DNA of 20,682 bases, from NCBI GenBank assembly GCA_938016505.1, contig CALLWN010000177.1, positions 1 to 20,682 of the forward strand. The letters are read 5' to 3'. This DNA is from an uncultured Sphingomonadaceae bacterium (GTDB lineage Bacteria > Pseudomonadota > Alphaproteobacteria > Sphingomonadales > Sphingomonadaceae). Below the pieces are notes generated by a model. It worked only from the letters and a program-made list of their open reading frames with translations, searched no databases and was not told the origin of the DNA. Below, in pieces: positions 1 through 8,627 of this stretch. The translations under genes were made by a program, and so were the position numbers. The first letter of the stretch is position 1. Each line of letters begins with the position of its first letter.

Positions 1-30
1 CGCCTCGCCGACATCTACGGCCGCGCCTGA
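1..30 (+). CDS. 3' end of an unidentified upstream gene (partial)
   Basis: The first 30 bases read in one frame as RLADIYGRA followed by a TGA stop. This frame ends 12 bases before the ATG of the next plus-strand gene, so it is probably the tail of the preceding gene in the same operon. Nine residues are too few to assign a family. It is reported only because it marks continuation of the plus-strand operon beyond the window edge. Confidence 0.45.
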   Translation, partial: RLADIYGRA

Positions 31-42
31 GCGACAGACCCG

Positions 43-954
43 ATGGCACTTCGCGCAATCCTCGTCGGCGCTGGCCGCATGGGTCTCACACACATGGCCC
101 AGCTCAACCTTCTGACCGACTTCGCCATCCGCTGGACCGTCATCGAACCGTCGCTGGCAGTCCGCGCCGGGCTTGGCATCTTTCTGCCCGCCGCCATGCT
201 CGAAGCGACCGCCCCCGGTCCCGAACGGGCGCCGGGCGTTTTCGACCTCGCCCTCATCACCTCGCCGACCCTGCACCACGACAGCGCCTGGCGGGCGCTC
301 AAGGATCGCGCCGGTCGCGTGTTCGTGGAAAAGCCGCTGCGCGTAACCGATCCGGAACCCCACCTGCTGTGCGGCTATGTCCTTCTTCACCATCCGCTCC
401 AGAAGCGGCTGCGCGCCACGATCGGCACTGCCCGGGTGGCAGCAGTTCGCCTCTCGCTGCGCGCCAACACCGTGCTGGGCCCCAACACTGGCTGGCGCGG
501 CCGCAAGGCGTCCGGCGGCGGGGTCCTTAACGAGTTCGGCTCGCACCTGCTCAGCCTCGCCCTCGACATTGCCGGTCCGGTCGAAGCACTCGACCTTGTC
601 GTGGCGGAGACCATCCACTCGCTCGACGCGCCCGACCGCGCCCGCCTTCAGGGCGCCTCGGCCAATGGCGCTGCGCTCTCCCTTGCCCTTGACTGGACCG
701 ACCCCGATGTCCGCAAGCCGACCTACCGGGTTGAGGTGGATCTCGCCGATGGCCGCACCCTGGCCCATGATTTCTACGAGTTCGCCGAGGGCGCCCGCCG
801 CGTGTCGATCGCCGAGCTGGCCTCGGATGCCGGTGTCTATCTGCGCGGGCTCGAATTCACTGCCCAGGCCCGCCATTTCCTCGAGTCAGCCTCCTTCGAC
901 CGCGAGCTCGAGATTGCAACCGGGGTCGACCGCCTGCTGGAGCGCCTGTCGTGA
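43..954 (+). CDS. Gfo/Idh/MocA-family sugar oxidoreductase (short form)
   Basis: Predicted NAD(P)-dependent sugar or sugar-nucleotide dehydrogenase of 303 residues, cytoplasmic. The N-terminus carries the Rossmann motif GAGRMG (residues 9-14). The family signature EKP is at 96-98 within VFVEKPL. The substrate-domain motif appears as GGG-x-L-N-E-F-G-S-H, with E164 and H168 near the usual catalytic positions and D175 following. It is short for the family, which usually runs about 330-400 residues, and the stretch between the Rossmann motif and EKP is compressed. The ATG at 43 is used because it opens directly into the Rossmann strand and lies 12 bases after the previous stop; no strong ribosome binding site is visible. 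Its TGA stop overlaps the GTG start of the next gene in GTGA, so the two are likely co-translated. The substrate cannot be told from sequence. Confidence 0.88.
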   Translation: MALRAILVGAGRMGLTHMAQLNLLTDFAIRWTVIEPSLAVRAGLGIFLPAAMLEATAPGPERAPGVFDLALITSPTLHHDSAWRALKDRAGRVFVEKPLRVTDPEPHLLCGYVLLHHPLQKRLRATIGTARVAAVRLSLRANTVLGPNTGWRGRKASGGGVLNEFGSHLLSLALDIAGPVEALDLVVAETIHSLDAPDRARLQGASANGAALSLALDWTDPDVRKPTYRVEVDLADGRTLAHDFYEFAEGARRVSIAELASDAGVYLRGLEFTAQARHFLESASFDRELEIATGVDRLLERLS

Positions 955-1808
955 TCATCCTTGGCGACAACCCCTTCTTCGGGGTCAACCACGCCTCGAC
1001 CGACCGCGCCAGCGGCTACTACGCCAGGCTCAAGGCCCGAGACTGGTCTTCGGCGCACGCCACCATGCGCGCAGCGCTTGCTCACGGCGTTGACCATTTC
1101 ATGGTCTCAACCCACGCCGAGGCACCCGATCTCCTCTCCTCGATGCAGGCCGACCCTGAGCTTCGCCGTTTCCGGGTCATCCCTGCCGTTCCCTATCTCC
1201 ACCGGCTGAACGGGCTTGTCGCCACCAAAGGTGTGCCGGCGGCGATGCTTGCCTCGATGGATTATGGCAGCCTAGCCCGGAGCCTTGTCACCAGCCGCTC
1301 GGCGCCCGCGGCTTCACTTGCCGCCTTCATTGCACGCGAAGTCGACGCAGTCGCAGACCTCGACTTCGAGGTGCCGGCGATCGCGCTCCAGAACATCTTC
1401 GTCGACCTGCTGCTCGGTCTCGGCCAGGCGAGGCACCTGAACCGGCTCGCCGGCGAGCTCGGCCGCAGCGGCCGGCGCCTCGTCGCCATCACCATGAACC
1501 CCCTTCTCGCCGACCGCCTGCTCGATCCCGGAACTATCCTGTGCACCCATTACAACCTTCTCGGTTACATGGTGCAGCCCAACCTGGATGGCTTTCGCCG
1601 CTGGCTCGCCGAAACCCGCCGTGAGGTCTGGGCGATGGGCGTCATGGCCTCGGGCAAGGCGAAGCTCGCCGAAGTTGTCGCCGATCCCGCGCTTTACCGC
1701 TTTCAAAGTCTCGTCCTCGGCGCGTCGCGCCCCGCGTCCATCCAGGCTTTCGTCGAGGGCGTCGCCAGGGGCAGCGAGGCATTGCCCGCAAATGCCGCTC
1801 AGCACTGA
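951..1808 (+). CDS. Conserved hypothetical protein, LGDNPFFG type, possibly TIM-barrel
   Basis: Unassigned protein of 285 residues that starts at a GTG overlapping the previous stop (GTGA, 951-954). It opens with MIILGDNPFFGVNH. Alternating hydrophobic strands and helices follow (VIPAVPYLHRL, FEVPAIALQNIF, RRLVAITMNPLL, EVWAMGVMASGKAKL, LVLGASRPASI). The pattern, and the closing phrase resembling the end of aldo/keto reductases, suggests a (beta/alpha)8 barrel. No signal peptide or membrane segment is visible, so it is probably cytoplasmic. From memory, similar LGDNPFFG proteins occur as unnamed genes in polysaccharide loci, but I cannot verify this. It sits between a sugar oxidoreductase and a WecG-type glycosyltransferase, which points to sugar-nucleotide metabolism. 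The fold is an inference and the reaction is unknown. Its end overlaps the start of the next gene by 17 bases. Confidence 0.82.
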   Translation: MIILGDNPFFGVNHASTDRASGYYARLKARDWSSAHATMRAALAHGVDHFMVSTHAEAPDLLSSMQADPELRRFRVIPAVPYLHRLNGLVATKGVPAAMLASMDYGSLARSLVTSRSAPAASLAAFIAREVDAVADLDFEVPAIALQNIFVDLLLGLGQARHLNRLAGELGRSGRRLVAITMNPLLADRLLDPGTILCTHYNLLGYMVQPNLDGFRRWLAETRREVWAMGVMASGKAKLAEVVADPALYRFQSLVLGASRPASIQAFVEGVARGSEALPANAAQH

Positions 1809-2499
1809 GCCCTGGCCGCTCGACGGGTCGCGCGCCGTCGTCTTCAACACCGAGGCCGCCTGGTATTTCCTCACCAGCCCGGACTATCGCCGCGATGTCG
1901 AAGGCGCGACCCATGTCTACTGCGACGGCTCAGCCCTTGCCCTCTATGTCCGGATGCGGTTCGGCCAGCCGATCCGGCGCCTGCACGGCCCCGACCTGTT
2001 CGCCCTCTATCTGGCCCGAGCGATCGGCCGGCGGGTGCTTCTCCTTGGTGGAACCGGGGCCGCCCACGCCGGCCTCGCCGAGCGCCATCCGCACTTCTTC
2101 GCTGCGAACGAGGTCAGCGTCGACAGTAGCCTGCTCCCGCCCGACCACTTTGCAGCCCGTGCCGCCGAGGTGGCCGCCCAGGGCTTCGACGATGTTCTCA
2201 TCTTCCTCGGCCTCGGCCGGCAGGAGCGGTTCCAGCGCCTGCTCCACGAGGCCGGCCATCCGGGCGCCTCGGTCGGGCTCGGCGCTGCGATCGATTTCCT
2301 GTCGGGCACCAAGCCCCGCTCGGGCCCGGTTTGGCGCGCGCTCGGCCTCGAATGGCTGCCGCGCCTGTTGCGCGAACCGCGCATGTGGCCCCGCGTCGGG
2401 CGAAGCTTCGCCGTCTTCGGCCACGCGCTCGATGTCGAGAACCGCCTGCTCGCCGCCTTCCTGTTCGGTCAGCCGAACGATGACAGAAAATCCGCATAG
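1792..2499 (+). CDS. WecG/TagA/CpsF-family glycosyltransferase (GT26)
   Basis: Glycosyltransferase of 235 residues. The family transfers a sugar, such as N-acetylmannosamine or its uronic acid in characterised members, to a polyprenyl-pyrophosphate-linked acceptor at the cytoplasmic membrane. Visible family features are the N-terminal FNTEAAW segment (residues 18-24), CDG with D45, the LHGPDLF motif (64-70), and the C-terminal block [11 protein letters not shown] followed by [12 protein letters not shown]. The usual RAP in that block reads RSG here. The frame stays open far upstream, but the ATG at 1792 gives the family-typical length and begins just ahead of the conserved core. The extra upstream frame lies wholly within the preceding gene. 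The 3' end runs convergently into fcl, overlapping it by 31 bases, so there is no room for a terminator between the two. Sugar specificity is not determinable. Confidence 0.9.
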   Translation: MPLSTEPWPLDGSRAVVFNTEAAWYFLTSPDYRRDVEGATHVYCDGSALALYVRMRFGQPIRRLHGPDLFALYLARAIGRRVLLLGGTGAAHAGLAERHPHFFAANEVSVDSSLLPPDHFAARAAEVAAQGFDDVLIFLGLGRQERFQRLLHEAGHPGASVGLGAAIDFLSGTKPRSGPVWRALGLEWLPRLLREPRMWPRVGRSFAVFGHALDVENRLLAAFLFGQPNDDRKSA

Positions 2500-3419
2500 G
2501 CGCGCGCGATCCCGTCCTCGAGCTCGATCCGGTGACGCCAACCGAGCGCGTGGAGCCGCGACACATCGAGAAGCTTCCTTGGCGTTCCGTCCGGCTTCGA
2601 GAGGTCGTGGGTGATCTCTCCTTCATAGCCCACCACCCGGCACACCAGCCGGGCAAGCTCCCCGATCGAAAGATCCTCGCCAGTGCCGATGTTGAGCAGC
2701 GGCCCGGCGTAGCCCTGCTCCATCAGGAAAACGCAGGCGTCGGCGAGATCGTCGGCGTGGAGGAACTCACGCCTCGGCGTGCCGGTTCCCCAAAGGATCA
2801 GCGCCGGTACCCTCGCCAACTTCGCCTCATGGGCCTTCCGGATGAGCGCCGGCAGGACATGGCTTGTGGCCAGGTCGTAATTGTCTCCGGCGCCGTAGAG
2901 GTTGGTCGGCATCACGCTCACATAGCGGCGCCCATGCTGGCGGTTCATCGCCTCGGCAAGCGCGATCCCGGCGATCTTGGCGATCGCATAGGGCGCGTTG
3001 GTGGGCTCGAGCGGCCCGGTCAGGAGCGCCTCCTCGCTGATCGGCTGGGGGCAGTCGCGCGGGTAGATGCATGACGAGCCGAGAAACATCAGCCGCTCGA
3101 CACCCGCCTCGTGGGCGCCTTCGATGACATTGAGCGCAATCGCCAGATTCTCGGCAATGAAGTCGGCGGGGTGGGTCGCGTTGGCGAGGATACCTCCCAC
3201 CTTTGCGGCGGCGATGAAGATATAGGCCGGCCGGTTCGAAGCGAGGAAGGCATCGACCGCACGCCGGTCGCGCAGGTCGAGCTCCGCCCGGCCAGCCGTG
3301 AGGATCCGCGTGTAACCACCCGCCTGGAGCCGTCGCACGATCGCCGAGCCAACCATCCCCCGATGCCCGGCAACATAGATGGGCGCGTCGGGCGCCGGTC
3401 CGCCTCTTGGCTCACTCAT
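2469..3419 (-). CDS. fcl: GDP-L-fucose synthase
   Basis: Bifunctional 3,5-epimerase/4-reductase that converts GDP-4-keto-6-deoxy-D-mannose to GDP-L-fucose with NADPH (316 residues, SDR fold, cytoplasmic). The nucleotide motif reads GHRGMVG (residues 18-24), typical of Fcl rather than the GGAGFIG of most epimerases. The active site is visible as GSSCIYP (S115, S116, C117) and the Y144-x3-K148 pair in [11 protein letters not shown]. Other Fcl hallmarks are [27 protein letters not shown] and the closing DGTPRKLLD. The ATG at 3419 is preferred because it overlaps the gmd stop in ATGAGTGA, matching the other junctions; another in-frame ATG lies at 3443. It directly follows gmd, its pathway partner, and is the last gene of this minus-strand operon. 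Function is confident. Confidence 0.96.
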   Translation of the reverse strand: MSEPRGGPAPDAPIYVAGHRGMVGSAIVRRLQAGGYTRILTAGRAELDLRDRRAVDAFLASNRPAYIFIAAAKVGGILANATHPADFIAENLAIALNVIEGAHEAGVERLMFLGSSCIYPRDCPQPISEEALLTGPLEPTNAPYAIAKIAGIALAEAMNRQHGRRYVSVMPTNLYGAGDNYDLATSHVLPALIRKAHEAKLARVPALILWGTGTPRREFLHADDLADACVFLMEQGYAGPLLNIGTGEDLSIGELARLVCRVVGYEGEITHDLSKPDGTPRKLLDVSRLHALGWRHRIELEDGIARAYADFLSSFG

Positions 3420-4545
3420 TGTAATCGAACGCCCGGTAGCCATGGCGTTTTACCAAGTCGTCGCGGCGCGCTGCCGCATGGTCGGCTGCGATCATCTCCC
3501 TGACCAGTTCGTCGAACCCCGTCTTCGGTACCCAGCCGAGGCGCTGGCGCGCCTTGCTGGCATCACCAAGCAGCGTCTCCACCTCGGTCGGCCGAAAATA
3601 GCGCGGATCGACCCTGACGATCGTCTGCCCGGGCTGCACCCTGTGGTCCCCGGTCACCTCGGTCACGCGCCCCACCTCGTCGACCCCCGTGCCCTCGAAG
3701 GCGATTGCGATGCCGAGATGCCGCCCGGCCGCCTGCACGAAGTCCCTGACCGAATATTGAGTGCCGGTCGCGATCACATAGTCGTCGGGCGCGTCCTGCT
3801 GAAGGATGAGCCACTGCGCCTCGACATAGTCGCGGGCATGGCCCCAGTCCCTCAGCGCCGACAGGTTGCCGAGCCAAAGCGTCTCCTGCAGGCCGAGCGC
3901 GATCCGGGCAAGCGCCCGGGTGATCTTGCGCGTGACGAAGGTCTCGCCGCGTACCGGGCTCTCGTGGTTGAAGAGGATGCCGTTCGAGGCGTGGATCCCG
4001 TAAGCCTCGCGGTAATTGACCGTGATCCAGTAGGCATAGAGCTTGGCCACGGCGTAGGGCGAGCGCGGGTAGAAGGGCGTCGACTCGCGCTGCGGGATCT
4101 CCTTGACCAGGCCATAGAGCTCGGAGGTCGAGGCCTGGTAGAACCGGGTCGTCTTTTCGAGCCCGCAGATGCGGATTGCCTCCAGAAGCCTGAGCGCGCC
4201 GAGCCCATCGGCGTTGGCAGTATATTCCGGCTCCTCGAACGACACTGCGACATGGCTCTGCGCAGCGAGATTGTAGATCTCGTCGGGTCGGACGGACTGC
4301 ACGATCCGAATGAGGTTCGTCGAGTCGGTCAGGTCGCCATAGTGGAGGATGAAGCGCCTGTCGGCCTCGTGCACGTCCTGGTAGAGATGGTCGATCCGGT
4401 CGGTGTTGAACAGCGAGGTCCGCCGCTTGATCCCGTGGACCAGATATCCCTTCGCAAGCAGCAACTCGGCGAGATAGGCTCCATCCTGCCCGGTGATCCC
4501 GGTCACAAGGGCAACCTTGCGGCCGGCGTCGCTCGTCTGCGTCAT
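3412..4545 (-). CDS. gmd: GDP-mannose 4,6-dehydratase
   Basis: Converts GDP-D-mannose to GDP-4-keto-6-deoxy-D-mannose, the first committed step to GDP-L-fucose (377 residues, cytoplasmic SDR). The NADP-binding motif TGITGQDG spans residues 15-22. [15 protein letters not shown] (41-55) is a Gmd hallmark, as is [15 protein letters not shown] (92-106). Catalytic residues are visible as T140 and E142 in the STSELYG stretch, and Y164 and K168 in [27 protein letters not shown] is also diagnostic. The frame is open to 4872, but that upstream part is a shadow of the preceding epimerase. The ATG at 4545 overlaps that gene's stop in ATGA and opens directly into the core. No mannose-1-phosphate guanylyltransferase lies in this window, so GDP-mannose must come from elsewhere. 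Confidence 0.97.
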   Translation of the reverse strand: MTQTSDAGRKVALVTGITGQDGAYLAELLLAKGYLVHGIKRRTSLFNTDRIDHLYQDVHEADRRFILHYGDLTDSTNLIRIVQSVRPDEIYNLAAQSHVAVSFEEPEYTANADGLGALRLLEAIRICGLEKTTRFYQASTSELYGLVKEIPQRESTPFYPRSPYAVAKLYAYWITVNYREAYGIHASNGILFNHESPVRGETFVTRKITRALARIALGLQETLWLGNLSALRDWGHARDYVEAQWLILQQDAPDDYVIATGTQYSVRDFVQAAGRHLGIAIAFEGTGVDEVGRVTEVTGDHRVQPGQTIVRVDPRYFRPTEVETLLGDASKARQRLGWVPKTGFDELVREMIAADHAAARRDDLVKRHGYRAFDYNE

Positions 4546-5672
4546 GCCATCAGCCCCTTGCGGCGCATTTCGGCAAGACTCGCCTCGTAGCCGCTTTCCT
4601 GCGGACCCTCGCCTGCGGCCCACGCCGCCAGCCGCGCCGCGCCCGTCTCGAAGCCGACTGCGGCACGGAAGCCGAGCCGCTCCTCCGCCAGCCGCGTGCA
4701 GGCGAAGGCGTGGCGGATGTCGCCGATCCGGAACTCGCCGGAAATCCTGACCGGCACCCGCCGGCCGAGCGCTGCCATCAGCGTCTCGGCGACCTCGATG
4801 ACAGAAACCGCGCGACCGGTCCCGACATTGAAGGCGTGGCCCGGTGCACCATCGGCGGACAATGCGCGGCACGTCGCCTCGACTGCATCGTCGACGAAGA
4901 CGAAATCGCGGCTCTCGCGACCATCCTCAAAGATGTTGAGCCCCTCGCCAGACAGGATCCGGTTGGCAAAGATCGAGAGAATGCCCGTGTAGGGGTTGGA
5001 GAGCGACTGGCCCGGCCCGTAGACATTCTGGAACCGGAGCGCGACCGCCTCGATGCCCAGCGCGCCTCCTGCGGTCAGCACCAGCTGCTCCTGGACATGC
5101 TTGGTGATCCCGTAAACCGAAGTGGGATGAAGCTTCGCGTCCTCGGGAGTGGGTGCGGCGGTCAACGGCCCCTCGCCAGCCACCTCGGGTTCGAACCGGC
5201 CCATCTCCATCGCTGACTTCGCCCGCGGCCCCGGGTAAAGCTTCCGTCCGTCCGGCGCCAGGTAGCACCCCTCGCCGTAAATGGCGCGCGACGAGGCCAC
5301 CACCAGCCGCCTGATCGAGTGGTGACCGTTGGCGAGCAGGTCGAGCAGAAGCGCCGTGCCGCCCACATTGACCCGCGCATAATGCTCGATCCGGTACATT
5401 GACTGGCCGGTCCCGGTCTCGGCTGCGAAATGAACAACCGCCTCCTGTCCGTCGAGCGCGCCGGCGAGGGTGTCCCGGTCGGTCACATCGCCCAGGATGA
5501 AGCGCACGTTGGCCGGCAGGCGCCGCCGGAGCGGCGACGCCGCAGGGTCGGGCCCGTGCACCTGCGGCAGCAGATTGTCGAGCACCGTCACCGCATGGCC
5601 ATCGCCCGCAAGGCGCGCAGCCAGCGCCGAGCCGATGAAGCCCGCCCCGCCGGTGATCAGCACACGGGTCAC
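4542..5672 (-). CDS. NAD-dependent sugar-nucleotide epimerase, dTDP-L-rhamnose 4-epimerase-like
   Basis: Extended SDR of 376 residues predicted to act on a nucleotide sugar. The Rossmann motif GGAGFIG is at residues 8-14. Catalytic candidates are S127/S128 in ASSRAIYG and the Y187-x3-K191 pair in TSVYGITK. The roughly 60 residues between the serine motif and YxxxK are longer than in GalE-type enzymes. That insert, together with [10 protein letters not shown] after the first strand, recalls the dTDP-L-rhamnose 4-epimerase group (WbiB type). This sub-assignment is from memory and tentative; a UDP-hexose 4-epimerase or a 4-ketoreductase is also possible. The GTG at 5672 overlaps the stop of the methyltransferase gene in GTGA, and the protein then begins directly at the first beta-strand (VTRVLITGG). 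It is followed immediately by gmd. Confidence 0.85.
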   Translation of the reverse strand: MTRVLITGGAGFIGSALAARLAGDGHAVTVLDNLLPQVHGPDPAASPLRRRLPANVRFILGDVTDRDTLAGALDGQEAVVHFAAETGTGQSMYRIEHYARVNVGGTALLLDLLANGHHSIRRLVVASSRAIYGEGCYLAPDGRKLYPGPRAKSAMEMGRFEPEVAGEGPLTAAPTPEDAKLHPTSVYGITKHVQEQLVLTAGGALGIEAVALRFQNVYGPGQSLSNPYTGILSIFANRILSGEGLNIFEDGRESRDFVFVDDAVEATCRALSADGAPGHAFNVGTGRAVSVIEVAETLMAALGRRVPVRISGEFRIGDIRHAFACTRLAEERLGFRAAVGFETGAARLAAWAAGEGPQESGYEASLAEMRRKGLMA

Positions 5673-6388
5673 CGGAACTGCTCCGAGGCGAAAACCGGGT
5701 CGTCGATGCGGGCGAAGAACAGGTCCATCTGCCACAGCGCCTGGTCCAGGGGGCGGTGCATGGGTTCGGCCAGGTTGAAGCAGCGGAAACCAAGCGTCAG
5801 CATGTGCGCGCACATCTCGTGGAACAGAAGCGTCTGCGGCACATGGCGAAAGTTGTAGGCTTCCATCACAACATGGCTCGTCATCGGCAGCGTCTGGGCG
5901 CAGCCGGCAAGGATCGGCAGTTCGAACCCGTGGGTGTCGAACTTGAGAAGAATGGGCGCCTTGAGCCCGAGCCTTGTGACGATGGCGTCGATCGTGTCGG
6001 TCGGCACCTCGCGAAGCGCGCCATCGCTGCCGTCGACGGTGCTGCCGTCGAGGTCCGCACCCACCGCAAGCTGCGTCGTTCCGCCGGCTTCCGGGCCGGC
6101 GGCAGCAAGCACATAGGCAAAGCGTGGGTTATCGCGGGCCAGTGCGGCAAGCTCCGCCTCCCGCTCGACAAGGGGGTCGATCCCCACCACGCGTGCCCGC
6201 GGAAAGGCGGCGAGCGCGAGCCGGCTCCACCGGCCGTTCGAGGCACCGATGTCGATCACCGAGGCGATCTGCGGCCGGTCGCGCCCCAGCCGGGCAATGG
6301 CGCCGGCCATGTCGAACCCCTCATGGTGAATCCCAACGCCTATTGGCCGAAGCAGGCGGTTGGCGGTATCTGCCAGAAGACGCTTCAC
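5669..6388 (-). CDS. FkbM-family SAM-dependent methyltransferase
   Basis: Predicted O-methyltransferase of 239 residues, probably decorating a sugar of the polysaccharide. SAM-binding motif I reads VIDIGASNGRWS (residues 44-55), followed by the acidic end of strand 2 in VVGIDP (68-72). The FkbM signature normally reading KID-x-EGFE appears as KFDTHGFELPIL (149-160), with D151 and E156 retained. The C-terminal part, LFHEMCAHMLTLGFRCFNLAEP, is also family-like. The start is a GTG at 6388 that overlaps the preceding gene's stop in GTGA; no ATG gives a sensible alternative. Methyltransferases of this family commonly cap or modify O-antigen residues. Whether the acceptor is the nucleotide sugar, the lipid-linked unit or the finished chain cannot be seen. 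Confidence 0.88.
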   Translation of the reverse strand: MKRLLADTANRLLRPIGVGIHHEGFDMAGAIARLGRDRPQIASVIDIGASNGRWSRLALAAFPRARVVGIDPLVEREAELAALARDNPRFAYVLAAAGPEAGGTTQLAVGADLDGSTVDGSDGALREVPTDTIDAIVTRLGLKAPILLKFDTHGFELPILAGCAQTLPMTSHVVMEAYNFRHVPQTLLFHEMCAHMLTLGFRCFNLAEPMHRPLDQALWQMDLFFARIDDPVFASEQFR

Positions 6389-7398
6389 GAGGACACTTTC
6401 AGGGCGGGCGCTTCGGCCGGCAGGGGCAAGTTCGGGACGGGTGCAAGCAGGCGATCCACAAAGGCCTCCAGCCCGAAAGCCTCGATGTCACGACCCGGAC
6501 TGCGCCCGTCGCGTAGCCATGCCCTTGGCGGAAGGGGCTGGCCCTTTTCAAGCACCGCAACGCACGCCGGGTCAAAAAATCCAGCGTCTGCTACCCGCGC
6601 ATTGGTTGTGACCAGCTTGCGATGGGCGCCAAGCGCCTCGAAGGTGCGCATGGTGAAACCCGACTGGCTATTGTTGGGCACATCGAGAATCGCGGCTGAG
6701 CGGGCATAGCTCGCCAGCACCTCGGCCTTGCCGACGCTCCTGAAACGCACCCCTCGCAACGGCCGCCCGGCGAGGAGTTCGCGCACCCAAAGGAGCGGCG
6801 AGACCACGAGCCTCGCATCGAGTGACAGTCCCTGGACGGCCGCCTGTCGCCGCAGCGCATCAAGCGCGTCGTAGCGCCGCCGGCTGACGGCAAGGCCGAC
6901 GAAACCAAGATCGAAGGGCGGGTCGGGCACGTCTCGCGCCGCCCGCAGCTCGGGCACGAAGAACAGCGGCAGGTGGATAAGCCCGGGCACGGCCGCGCAA
7001 TCCTCCGGGTCGAACGAGAAGGCCGCCTCGAAGCCGGATAGCCAGGGCCGATAGTCGTGGGTGGCAAGAGAGTCCCAATAATAGAGCCGGAACGGCGCGT
7101 CAGGGAAGGCCGCGCGATACCAGGCGATCCGGTCTCCGAGCTGGTGGCACTGGATGAACAGCACGAGATCGGGCGCGAACCCGACATGGTCCGCAAGCGC
7201 CCGGCGATGGTGCCGGTCAAGCCACCGCGCACCCAGCAGGCCCGCCCGCTTCGCCAGCCTGTAGGCAAGCCCGGGCGGCTCGATCGGCACAAATGCAACT
7301 GCAGCTCCGGTCCGCGCAGCGATCATGTCGCAGATCGCCCGGGTATAGAAGAAATAGTCCCGCCCCACCACGAGCACCCGCTGAAACCTCGTATTCAT
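6385..7398 (-). CDS. CgeB-like glycosyltransferase
   Basis: Predicted GT-B-type glycosyltransferase of 337 residues, cytoplasmic or membrane-peripheral. The N-terminus RVLVVGRDYFFYTRAI starts a first Rossmann-like domain. Mid-protein features are LVLFIQCHQLG, LYYWDSL and LGFVGLAVSRRRYDAL. The C-terminal domain carries the conserved nucleotide-sugar-site block LDVPNNSQSGFTMRTFEALGAHRKLVTTN, in which the glutamate of TFEALG corresponds to the E of EX7E-like motifs. This block is typical of CgeB/spore-protein-like transferases found in capsule loci. The frame is open further upstream, but the ATG at 7398 shares its last base with the stop of the polymerase gene (TGATG) and precedes the first strand directly. 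Donor and acceptor sugars are unknown. Confidence 0.8.
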   Translation of the reverse strand: MNTRFQRVLVVGRDYFFYTRAICDMIAARTGAAVAFVPIEPPGLAYRLAKRAGLLGARWLDRHHRRALADHVGFAPDLVLFIQCHQLGDRIAWYRAAFPDAPFRLYYWDSLATHDYRPWLSGFEAAFSFDPEDCAAVPGLIHLPLFFVPELRAARDVPDPPFDLGFVGLAVSRRRYDALDALRRQAAVQGLSLDARLVVSPLLWVRELLAGRPLRGVRFRSVGKAEVLASYARSAAILDVPNNSQSGFTMRTFEALGAHRKLVTTNARVADAGFFDPACVAVLEKGQPLPPRAWLRDGRSPGRDIEAFGLEAFVDRLLAPVPNLPLPAEAPALKVSS

Positions 7399-8627
7399 CA
7401 CCGCTCCCTGGGGGGCAGCAGGAGACCGCTGAACAGGAACATGAGGGGAAAGGGCGTGAGTGAAATGGACTCCGTCATCAGCGAGACAAGGAGAATGCCG
7501 CCCACCAGCAGCCGGTCTGGCAGCAAGGTCTGCCGAACCAGCCCCCACAGGAAAACCATGCCAAGCGGTATCCCCACGCTGTACAGGATGACAAGAACTC
7601 CGTTTGTGTTGCCCCGATCTTCGGTGATGCGGTCGTCGAGCAGTGTATCCTGAAAAGCGTAGGCACCCGAGACTTGGCGATATGTTTCCTGATCGAAGCC
7701 GATGCCACCAATCGGATGGGCGAGAATGACGTTGATCCCGGTAATCAGGTCGAACTGCCGTGCCATCCCCGAGCCGGCAAAATCCCCGACCAGCTTCGAG
7801 CGGACATTGTCGATCACCGGTCCGGCGACGATCGCGGCAATGGCAGCGCCTGTGACCAGCATCGCCGCACGTCTCTGGAGCGAGCCGCGCCCGATCTGCC
7901 GCCAGAGCGCGATTGCACCAAGGCCGCAGGCGAGCGCCAGTCCCGTTGTCGACTGGGTCGCGGCAACTGCGAGCGCAGCAACCAGCGCACGGCGCCAACT
8001 GCGCAACACGAAAAGGCAAAGATAGAGATAGAGATTCAGGTAAATCTGGAACACGCCAGGTTCGTAGAACGGGCCATTGGCCCTCATCAGACCTCCTGCA
8101 TCCTCGATCTGCACATGGAAATTGAAAATGTAGAGGAGGTGATAATAAACTGTCTCGTTAATCTCGAGCGGCTGGAATAGCGGCTGGGCGAAGGTCGCGA
8201 GGCCAACGGTTCCAATCGCTACCCACGCCAACGGCGCGAGGAGCATGACAAGGTCCGAGACGAAGCGCGCCCGCCCGGCCCGCAAGTAGACGAGCAGCAG
8301 GATCAGGCCTGCAGCAAAGTTGGCATAGCGTATTACCAGCGCGTCCATCTCAGCCAGACCTGATCGCAGAAGGCTCAACAGCAGCACGGCACCGATCAGG
8401 GCGAGGATGGCATCGATCCGTTCGCGCGGACCGCGCCGCGGGGTCGCTGCAAACGCCAGCGTCCCCAAGACGAGCACGGCGACAAGCACCGGAACCCGGG
8501 GAATGAGGAGATTGCCGCCGCTGATCAGGATTGCGCCGAAAAGCGCCCCGCGCCGCACAATGTCGACCAGCGCGAGTCCGGCCGAGCCTGCGATCCGTTG
8601 CGGCGCCTTGGCTGCGACTCCGGTCAT
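7398..8627 (-). CDS. Wzy-like O-antigen/polysaccharide polymerase
   Basis: Integral inner-membrane protein of 409 residues with about ten or more hydrophobic segments (for example GALFGAILISGGNLLIP, VLVAVLVLGTLAFAA, FAAGLILLLVYL, LNLYLYLCLFVL, AAMLVTGAAIAAIVAG, LVILYSVGIPLGMVFLWGL). A large polar loop near residues 155-190 contains NGPFYEPGVFQIY. The later phrases LAHPIGGIGFDQETY and NTNGVLVILYSVGIPLG fit Wzy/O-antigen ligase-type proteins, which join lipid-linked repeat units in the periplasm. Local base composition is more AT-rich than the neighbouring enzymes, common for such polymerases. The ATG at 8627 overlaps the upstream stop in ATGA. The choice of Wzy over WaaL ligase rests on context: a flippase and several glycosyltransferases share the locus. 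Confidence 0.8.
   Translation of the reverse strand: MTGVAAKAPQRIAGSAGLALVDIVRRGALFGAILISGGNLLIPRVPVLVAVLVLGTLAFAATPRRGPRERIDAILALIGAVLLLSLLRSGLAEMDALVIRYANFAAGLILLLVYLRAGRARFVSDLVMLLAPLAWVAIGTVGLATFAQPLFQPLEINETVYYHLLYIFNFHVQIEDAGGLMRANGPFYEPGVFQIYLNLYLYLCLFVLRSWRRALVAALAVAATQSTTGLALACGLGAIALWRQIGRGSLQRRAAMLVTGAAIAAIVAGPVIDNVRSKLVGDFAGSGMARQFDLITGINVILAHPIGGIGFDQETYRQVSGAYAFQDTLLDDRITEDRGNTNGVLVILYSVGIPLGMVFLWGLVRQTLLPDRLLVGGILLVSLMTESISLTPFPLMFLFSGLLLPPRER

Noticed and set aside
3379..4590. Long plus-strand open frame (about 400 codons) opposite gmd and fcl
   Set aside because: It is antisense to two confidently identified genes. The translation is rich in arginine, proline and glycine without any domain, as expected of shadow frames in high-GC DNA.
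4545..4872. Longer gmd starting at 4872
   Set aside because: The added residues are an out-of-frame shadow of the epimerase gene. Family length and the ATGA overlap favour 4545.
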